This document shows, one piece after another, positions 57,370-64,000 of a stretch of DNA of 64,000 nucleotides. The stretch's first letter is position 1. Each line of letters begins with the position of its first letter. Source of the stretch: Brachycybe producta (taxonomy: Eukaryota; Arthropoda; Diplopoda; Playtdesmida; Andrognathidae); assembly GCA_036925085.1 (NCBI GenBank), contig JAUPFP010000072.1, positions 434,001-498,000 of the forward strand, in the 5' to 3' direction. Position numbers and translations under genes: made by a program. Below the pieces are notes generated by a model. The model did not search any database and had not been told where the DNA came from. It saw only the letters and a program-made list of their open reading frames with translations.

Positions 57370-58003
57370 TAAGCCTCGTTTTCAAGGTGGCGATAGTTCT
57401 TTGATGACGGGCAATTAGAAAGCGGGACAAACAGAAGTTGGCTCCGCCCTTTTTATGACGAACGCAACTTCTAATTGAGGTTGGTTATGTAGTCAGACGT
57501 CACATGCTCCGCCCTTTTCAACGTCGAACCACACAACAAACCAATTAAAAGTTGCCGGTCGTCATAAAAAGGGCGGAGCTAACTTCTGTTTGTCCCGATT
57601 TCTAATTGTCTGTCTTTCATGAGAGCAGCTGTCATGAAAGTTGCGATAGTTCACTATCACGATAGCAATTGTCTACATGTCTTGAAGTAACCGTCATAGT
57701 TCTGTCATGACAGTGTGACGTCTACTTCACAGATATTACTGAATCAACAACAGTGTTGCCTCTCTCTCCCTGCAGAAGCCAAATTTCCCTACAAAGTGGA
57801 TATTTCCCTACAAGCGGTCACTCAACAATTATTATTGCGACAGTACTATCAACTATATCTAGTCAAACGAGATAGTGTGATAGTACTATCGCAACGGTGT
57901 GATAGTGACTATCATGTGTGGTCTTCACGATGAATAGTCCTCGCAATTGTTGCTCTCATGATAGCAGCTATCGTGAAAACTATCATCGTGAAAACGAGGC
58001 TTT
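57370..58003 (+). repeat. MITE-1 family, copy B (interrupted)
   Basis: Ends AAGCCTCGTTTTCAAGG and CGTGAAAACGAGGCTTTAC. Carries the MITE-2 copy 57409-57610 inside. Without it the length is about 430 bp, like copy A. Confidence 0.85.
57409..57610. mobile_element. MITE-2 family, copy nested in MITE-1
   Basis: GGCAATTAGAAAGCGGGACA ... TGTCCCGATTTCTAATTGTC. Inner arms AAGTTGGCTCCGCCCTTTTT / AAAAAGGGCGGAGCTAACTT. About 200 bp, no ORF. Confidence 0.88.
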
Positions 58004-58373
58004 ACTGTGATGTGTGTGTGTGTGTGTGTGAAATATGACTTCGGCCCTCCTGCCGTTAGGCTTTAGGCCACTCATGCCCATAGGCACACCCACCAAACCA
58101 GTATCCATCAACTGGGCAACCCCACAGCCAAAATAGCCGAGCTGGCACCCAGGTTGTCTCTAAAGAAATGTTCCCAAAATAAGACACAAGTTAGTATGAA
58201 TGTCATTTTCCCAGCTGAGAAATAGGACGATTTGTCACCCATGTGATGTGTCTGTATGCCAGGGCTATTTTATTGAAGGGCAGACTCTGAACGGCTTCCC
58301 AGAGCATCCATGTTTAATAGGGAATTCAATTTTTTTAAGGAGGTCTAAATCCAGACAAACCTATATATATAAA
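58004..58373. other. Intergenic DNA with (GT)n
   Basis: (GT)n at 58010-58028. Nothing else supported. Confidence 0.4.
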
Positions 58374-58577
58374 TAGGCAATTAGAAATCGGGACAACCAG
58401 AAGTTGTTTCCGCCTTTTTTATGACGAACGGCAACTTCTAATTGGTTTGTTGCGTGGTTCGTCGTTGAAAAAGGCGGAGTATGTGACGTCAGACTACATA
58501 ACCAACCAATTAGAAGTTGCCGGTCGTCACAAAAAGGGCGGAGCCAACTTCTGTTTGCCCCGATTTCTAATTGCCTA
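58374..58577. mobile_element. MITE-2 family, complete copy
   Basis: Perfect outer inverted repeat TAGGCAATTAGAAATCGGG / CCGATTTCTAATTGCCTA (within one base) and inner CCGCC/GGCGG arms. About 204 bp. Confidence 0.9.
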
Positions 58578-59264
58578 TCTATACATAGAGAGGCGACTAT
58601 ACTTTCACATTTTTTCAACAACTTTTCTTTATTTTTCTCTCTTCTGTTTCAAAAGATGAGCCACTCACTCACTCACTGCCAAAACCAGTTTCTTAAAGAT
58701 ACCAAACCACATTTGGAAACTTTGGCTCATAAGCCTATTTAATACTCTTTTATTATGGCAATATTCATATTTCAAGCAACATTAGGACATAATGTGGGTG
58801 GGGAGTAGTAGTAGTAGTGCTATTAAAATAATGGCAATGTTACTGAAAGAATATTAATGGAACTGTGATTTTGCTTTTTATTCCTTGTTCTTCCTATTTC
58901 TTATGTATGTACATTGTACAAGTATATCTAGATGTATAATGTCAGTGCAAACTGTGCGGGGAGGGTGGGGGCCACCTTACATCATCAGAACTATAATATC
59001 TACCATCATAATAATTGTTATGGCTGTAAGGCGATAGGCCTTATTAATATATGCAAAAAAAAAAGTTCCATTATTATTAAATTTATTATTGACTGTATAT
59101 ATGTGATTTACAGGGTGTTTCAGCATCATGTATTTTAAGGGGGATTTAGGGAAGATTCACATACACACTGAAAAGCCACCAGAAAAAAAAAACAGAAATA
59201 TTAAATAAAAAAAAAGTCATAATATTTCTGTGGTCTAAAGTTTGATGAAAGAAAGTTGAGGATT
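58578..59264. other. Intergenic DNA, no gene seen
   Basis: (AGT)n at 58806. No exon. Confidence 0.45.
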
Positions 59265-59871
59265 ATTAAAAGGCTACATCGCCAAATTACTTCAAAAAAA
59301 TTCTCCGCAAACAGCGCTAGCATCGTTTTTATATTGAGCCCATAGACCCAATGTTAAAGAAAAAATGTTAATTTTTAAAATACACACAGTCGCGGTGGCA
59401 ATATGTTTATTTTTCATATTTAAAGTTATCCAATATTAAGTTTTCAAAGTGCAACGTGCACCTTAGGTATATGCTGATCGAGTGAAGCCAGCACATTGGC
59501 GCACGTGCTGATTTTTTTCTGTTTTTTTTTTTAATTATTTTTACTTATTTTTCCGAGCATTTTAATGGATGTTTTTGTTTACAAGCGCGTACTGAGTGGA
59601 GTTTAACATAAGAGTTAGAAATTCGTTATTTTGAAATATTTTTAAAAATATAGAACCGCACTTCCCAATTTTTTGTCATTCTATAACTCGATCTGCATAT
59701 ATTTAAGGTGCACATATTGTTCTTTGAAGACTTAATATTGGACAACTTTAAATATGAAAAATAAAGATATTGCCGCCACTGACTATTTTAAAAATTAACA
59801 TTTTTTCTTTGAAACGATGCTAACACTCTTTGCGGAGATTTTTTCGAAGTAATTTAGTGATGTCTCTTAAG
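59265..59871. repeat. Fold-back element (long inverted repeat), copy B
   Basis: Outer arms CTCCGCAAACAGCGCTAGCA and TGCTAACACTCTTTGCGGAG; inner GGCAATATGTTTATTTTTC and its inverse. Shares both arms and GATTTTT...ACATTGGCGCACGTGC-type centre with copy A at 17265. One arm carries a deletion relative to copy A. Confidence 0.82.
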
Positions 59872-60502
59872 GATTTTCATTTGAATTCCTTACATTTTTG
59901 CTTGAATGAAAAAGTTGAGAGTAGTAAAGTAGCGATTTGTTTTTGAAGCAGCCTGTACATCATCTCTACATTGATATTATATGGTGATAAGTTTTTTTTT
60001 ATGAAAATCCTAACAAAAAAAAAACCATTATAAAACTAACATGTTAGCGTCGACCAATTCTCACTGTGCAACTGTGAAGTGTAAAAAATTACAATTTCAA
60101 AATATAATATTTGAAGAAAAAAAAATCAGAAATAAATTGAACTGTTGGTTTTGGTAGAAAAATACAGCATTGATTTTTGTGAAGAAAAAAAATACCAAAG
60201 CACACAAAACCTGTCATACTTCTTTTATATACATGATGTAACAAAATACCTATCAATTGTAACAAGTCATAAAAAGGAAAGTGCTTGATTTGTTATTACA
60301 ATTATTCTATTGTCCAGCTGGACATGCTGGACACTTGTTTTCTGTGTGATACAATCTATAATCATTGAGGCTAAAGGAGAATCGTCATATTTTGTTCATC
60401 TGATGTTTTGTGCACACTCTGTATTTATGATGAATATACTGTAGGAGAAGTTAGCAGGAGTTCATCTCTCAGCAATGCTGCATTTTCAAAACTAAAAATT
60501 AG
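59872..60502. other. Intergenic DNA, no gene seen
   Basis: AT-rich with A-runs; nothing supported. Confidence 0.4.
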
Positions 60503-60958
60503 GGATGGGACAATTCGAATCCTCGAATCCCGGCGAATCTTGAAAAAGATTCGAGATTCGAAAATTCGAATCTTCGCGCTTTTTTTTTTTTTGTCTTTCG
60601 AATCTTTCAAATCCTAATAAAAGAAGAAAAAATTATTAAAAACTTGAGTAAAATTAAGTTTTAATTCCATTGACGTCCAATAGAAAGCGTTCACTAACCA
60701 ACAAAAAAACCGGTGATTGTTGCAATTTCGGTGGTATCCGGATCACAAATGTCATCACCTTGTGGCGACCTTGAGTACCACACTTGTTTTTTATTATTAA
60801 TAATTTAATATTTAATATTATTTCATTTATTTGTATCTTCTTAATTAAGAATATGGGATTCTTATACGAAGGATTTGAGAGATTCAGGAGATTCGAGAAC
60901 CTTTTAGGATTCGGATTCGAATTAGAGATAATTTGGGATTCGTCCCACTTCTACTAAA
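60503..60958. repeat. TTCGAA-ended dispersed repeat, copy B
   Basis: GATGGGACAATTCGAATCC start and AATTTGGGATTCGTCCCA end are an inverted pair. Near-complete reverse complement of 20259-21008, without the 355-bp insert. Contains TTCGAA boxes in both arms. Confidence 0.85.
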
Positions 60959-61699
60959 AACTGTATAGCATTATTTTATTTTTTTCTTCTAAGTAATTTG
61001 CATCACTGGAGACGACCCTCGGTGCCTTGTTTCATTTTGTAGATTCCAATGAGCCGCCCATTGAAAACTTACCCTTCTCAAACTAATAGTTTGTGGTGGG
61101 CTATATTTTGGCTCCATTTGTCGCAGCACACATGACAATCCTTGTAATCATTGAATGACTACTGAATGGTCTTCTGTCGGTTCGCGAGCTTGCATCTTGC
61201 AAAACTAGAAGCAAGCTTAGGATTCTTGCAGCTAAACCACATTTGTTAATATGATGAACATCCAAACTAAGCTTTTCCAATATTAATAGGTTAAAGTTCA
61301 AACAACCATATAACCAGAAGTCATTTGCAATTCTTGCATTATCATTGGAAGTTCCTGTTTTTAATATCTTTGAAACGATATAGGGGCTACTAGGGGGCTA
61401 GTCAAAATTTGATAGCCTACTTTTTTCATATAAATTTTGAACAACCAATAGGGAATCTCTGGAATTCGAAAGGCATAGGAAGTTGAAATTTTGTACAAAA
61501 CAGTTTCTCGCATGTTTGATAAAATTTCACAAAAATTGAATGGATTTAGGTTCGATAACGCATCGTTTTGCATAGAATTGACTGTTTGTGGGGGGAAAAA
61601 ACCGCTTTGCAACTCAATGATTTTGTGTCACGGTGAACTGCCAAGTGCACTTATTGGAACTCAAACTTCAATGAACGAGAAAAACTAAAAAAAAAATAT
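60959..61699. other. Intergenic DNA, no gene seen
   Basis: Frames on both strands near 61361-61688 overlap and lack features. Confidence 0.4.
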
Positions 61700-61915
61700 A
61701 TAGTTGACCCCAGTATACAATAAGCTGACTTAAATTCTTAATTATTTTTAATGAAAACAATGGTCATAAGACTCATAAATGCATCATAGAAAACCATGAT
61801 GCAATACAACAATGCAGTAGGTATACATTGTATTGCATCATGATTTTCTATGATGCAGCACCTATGACCATTGTCTCTTCATTGAAATAATTAAGTCAAC
61901 TCAAATTTCAATGAT
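61700..61915. repeat. ~215-bp palindrome
   Basis: Arms contain AACAATGGTCATAAG...CATCATAGAAAACCATGATGC and GCATCATGATTTTCTATGATG...CTATGACCATTGTC. The two halves end in AATTATTTTTAATG / CATTGAAATAATT and AACTTAAATT-like outer parts. About 75-bp arms, 10-15% diverged. Confidence 0.78.
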
Positions 61916-63015
61916 CACTGGGGGCGGGGGGGGTATTGAAAACTTAAGGTGGTATTCTTAATGATTTAAGCACTCAAAGTTAGTGTTAAACCCAATCAAA
62001 TTCCACATGAAACGTTCGTGAGTTTAGCACTACCTTTGACTTATGCAATCATTAAGAAAACAGCACCCTAATTGCTTGAAATTATAATAATGTAGAGTGA
62101 CCAAAAGACCAGCAACAAAGTTCTTGACTTCAAATAAAAGATCTCCATCTACGTTTATCCAAGTTGCTGTTTTATATTAAGCTGTGATTACATTTGTTTA
62201 AAGTTTTGCAAAAGTATTATCACATTGCCAATGTGATGACACTCTTGCAAAACTTTGAAGTGGTTTCTTGCACAACACTGTCTTACAGAAAACGCTGATC
62301 TTCGTTTTTTTTGTTGTTGTTGTTGTTGTTGTTGTTGCAAGAAACTGTGATGCAAAGATTCATAGCAATATTTTGACTTATTTATTGCGCGGAATTTTGC
62401 GAGAAAAATTGCCAGTGCATGATCGCCGCTTTAGATCACAGGTTGTTTGTTACAACTTTGGTTTTTGAATGATTGGAGGCCAGCAAACTTAAAATTACTA
62501 TATAGGCCTACTTGTTTTGTGTCAGTGTAACGAAAGCGAAATTGCGAATTTATTAATGTCGGCCTTAAGGCCTTGCTAGAGCTCAATGAAAAAGAACTCT
62601 GAAAAAAACATTCCAAAAACAAATAAATTCCACAAAATCTAACTGAGAAAATAATTTGCAGCCTATAGCATAATGAAAACTTTGAAAACAATTGTTTGAA
62701 TCAATAGGCTGCTGTCTGCACGTGGTCACCTTGACTGTTGCATTTCCCCAGATTCACTATTTAAATTTCAGAGCTTTTCATTTGTGAGTATTTCGATTTT
62801 TTAATCTGAAATGGCAGTTTTCGGAAGAAAAAAACTTTCAAAAACTATCATTTTTGAGTGTTTCATTGAGCTCTATAGCAAAGCCTTAAGTTGAACTTGT
62901 GCGTTGTTCCATATGGTCTACGAGTATAGTGTATCCATAAACCAACCCACCTGCTCCCAAACCCCCGGTTAAGTTTTTACAATTCTAACAAACAAATTCT
63001 CTTTTGTGTTTGCAG
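61916..63015. other. Presumed intron / upstream DNA of the exon at 63016
   Basis: Contains a hairpin at 62198-62254 (AAAGTTTTGCAA...ATCACATTG / CAATGTGAT...TTGCAAAACTTT) and (TTG)n at 62312. The last 35 bases include TTCTAAC (branch-point-like, 62983) and TTCTCTTTTGTGTTTGCAG. No upstream exon could be identified. Confidence 0.5.
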
Positions 63016-64000
63016 ATTGACCAGTACCCATCCATATTTTATGAGTGATTTGTTATATGCTCCAGAAGAAGAATTGGACAATGCTAAACGCGTTAAATTG
63101 ATTGTGAAGACATTGTATATGAATTCAAATGAGGAGGGGAAGGAAATTGTCAAAGATGGAGGCTTGAAACGAAAGGATTTAGAAGACACCACCACATCTA
63201 GCCCTGCACCTTCAGACAAACGTAGTCGAGTGTCAGGTTGTTTGCAAAGAAAAGAAGAAGAAGAACCATTGTTGAAGGATGTCCAGTCGATTGTGTCAGT
63301 GTCGAGTACAAAAGAAGAGGAGGAGGAGGAGGAAATGCATCATCCGGATTTGAATGAGGCAGACGAAGTGCTCACCACGTCTCAATCCAACCCTTTGAGG
63401 ACTCTGACTTCGAATGTCGCGTTCGAACTCGGGTCGAGACCTTCAGAAATTTTCTCACCAATACAAGAGGAGGAGGAGACGACACTGCAAGAGCATAAGC
63501 AATTTACCCCTTTCTGTTTGATCCAGACGACGTCTGATTATGCAAATCAGACCTTGTCTGGAATGTCCTCTTCTATGAATCCAACAACAATAACCCCTTT
63601 AACACAAAAGCAAATGAAAACAGACGGACTCGAGTCTGCATCTATTCATCAACATTTACCCCTATCTGTTCCTTGTATGCCAACATCAAGTTCAGCACAG
63701 ACGACAAATTATGCTAATGAAACTGGAGCATTAAGTCAGACTCAAAAACCACCAATGTCCTCCACCACCACCACCACCTCCTCTTCTTTTTCTTGCAGCA
63801 GCACTTGCCACAGTTCCTCAGTGATTGTCCGAGACAATTTAAAGTCTGACACCTTAGAATGTCAACCCTCTCCAGCCACCACTACCACCGCCGCCATAAA
63901 CATTACAAAATCTTTGATAAAAGGGGAAGATAAGTGCACCCTTTCATCCAACGCCGATCATCAGACTCAAAGCGAAAACGATGATGATGATGATCATCAT
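63016..64000 (+). CDS. Partial host exon: acidic Ser/Thr/Gln-rich protein, unknown
   Basis: A pyrimidine-rich acceptor ending TTTGCAG is followed by a frame (one base, then codons from 63017) that stays open for 984 nt to the window edge. It begins LTSTHPYFMSDLLYAPEEEL and AKRVKLIVKTLYMN, an ordered-looking segment. After this come a Lys/Arg-rich part (KRKD...DKRSR, nuclear-signal-like), then long Glu runs and Ser/Thr/Gln/Pro-rich low-complexity sequence, ending in an Asp/His run. GC content is clearly above the flanks. The composition is that of a nuclear regulatory or scaffold protein, but I recognise no family. Both the start of the gene and its 3' end are outside or unseen. Confidence 0.72.

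Overview
The window looks like a repeat-dense, AT-rich, intron-containing animal genome, most likely an arthropod. The clues are an R1/Jockey-type LINE relic, a mariner-like transposase of a type common in arthropods, short interstitial TTAGG-like runs, and very long (TA)n, (ATT)n and poly-G tracts. No bacterial-style gene organisation, rRNA, tRNA gene or CRISPR array is visible. I find one convincing host coding segment: a splice-acceptor-preceded exon running from 63016 off the right edge. Almost everything else is transposable or viral in origin.

Left third (409-16256). This is a nested structure. The outer element has ~212-bp terminal inverted repeats starting AG, flanked by a 6-bp target duplication with one mismatch (GTCCTC/GTCATC), as expected of Maverick/Polinton or adintovirus-type integrating DNA viruses. 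Its own sequence is only about 5.5 kb. It holds a stop-interrupted relic with a C2H2 finger and a domain usually found N-terminal in Polinton-type polymerase proteins, a second broken minus-strand virus/transposon-type gene, a truncated RING-finger gene, and a minus-strand ORF with Bcl-2-like BH1/BH2 motifs and a hydrophobic tail. A (TA)n tract in it was the target of a very young 10.3-kb LTR retrotransposon (5612-15910, minus strand). That element has 686-bp LTRs differing at about 4 positions and a tRNA-Ala-type primer site. It has gag, a zinc knuckle and a retropepsin, but no reverse transcriptase, RNase H or integrase. In their place is a long Pro/Arg-rich accessory reading frame of unknown function. 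Two in-frame TGA codons, each followed by C, interrupt the gag-NC frame and the accessory frame.

Middle (16257-35788). These are non-coding repeats: MITEs, palindromic fold-back elements, minisatellites, LINE 3' ends and microsatellites. Many occur here in two or more copies, often in opposite orientation. A hAT-like element (34710-35574) carries another MITE inside it and interrupts a ~190-bp tandem repeat.

35789-41699 is a Ty1/copia element on the minus strand with 341-342-bp LTRs (about 98% identical) and an initiator-Met-type primer site. It has a multiply broken gag-pol, and its RT domain is split by a ~950-bp LINE 3' fragment.

41700-63015. Further MITE copies, two LINE 3' fragments, two Tc1-type elements arranged as inverted fold-backs (47085-48661, 55371-56370), a mariner-like relic with TA duplication, two hAT-like MITEs with perfect 8-bp duplications, and several palindromes. 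The window ends in the host exon, which encodes an acidic, Ser/Thr/Gln-rich protein I do not recognise. Coordinates of repeat boundaries were read by eye and may be off by a few bases.
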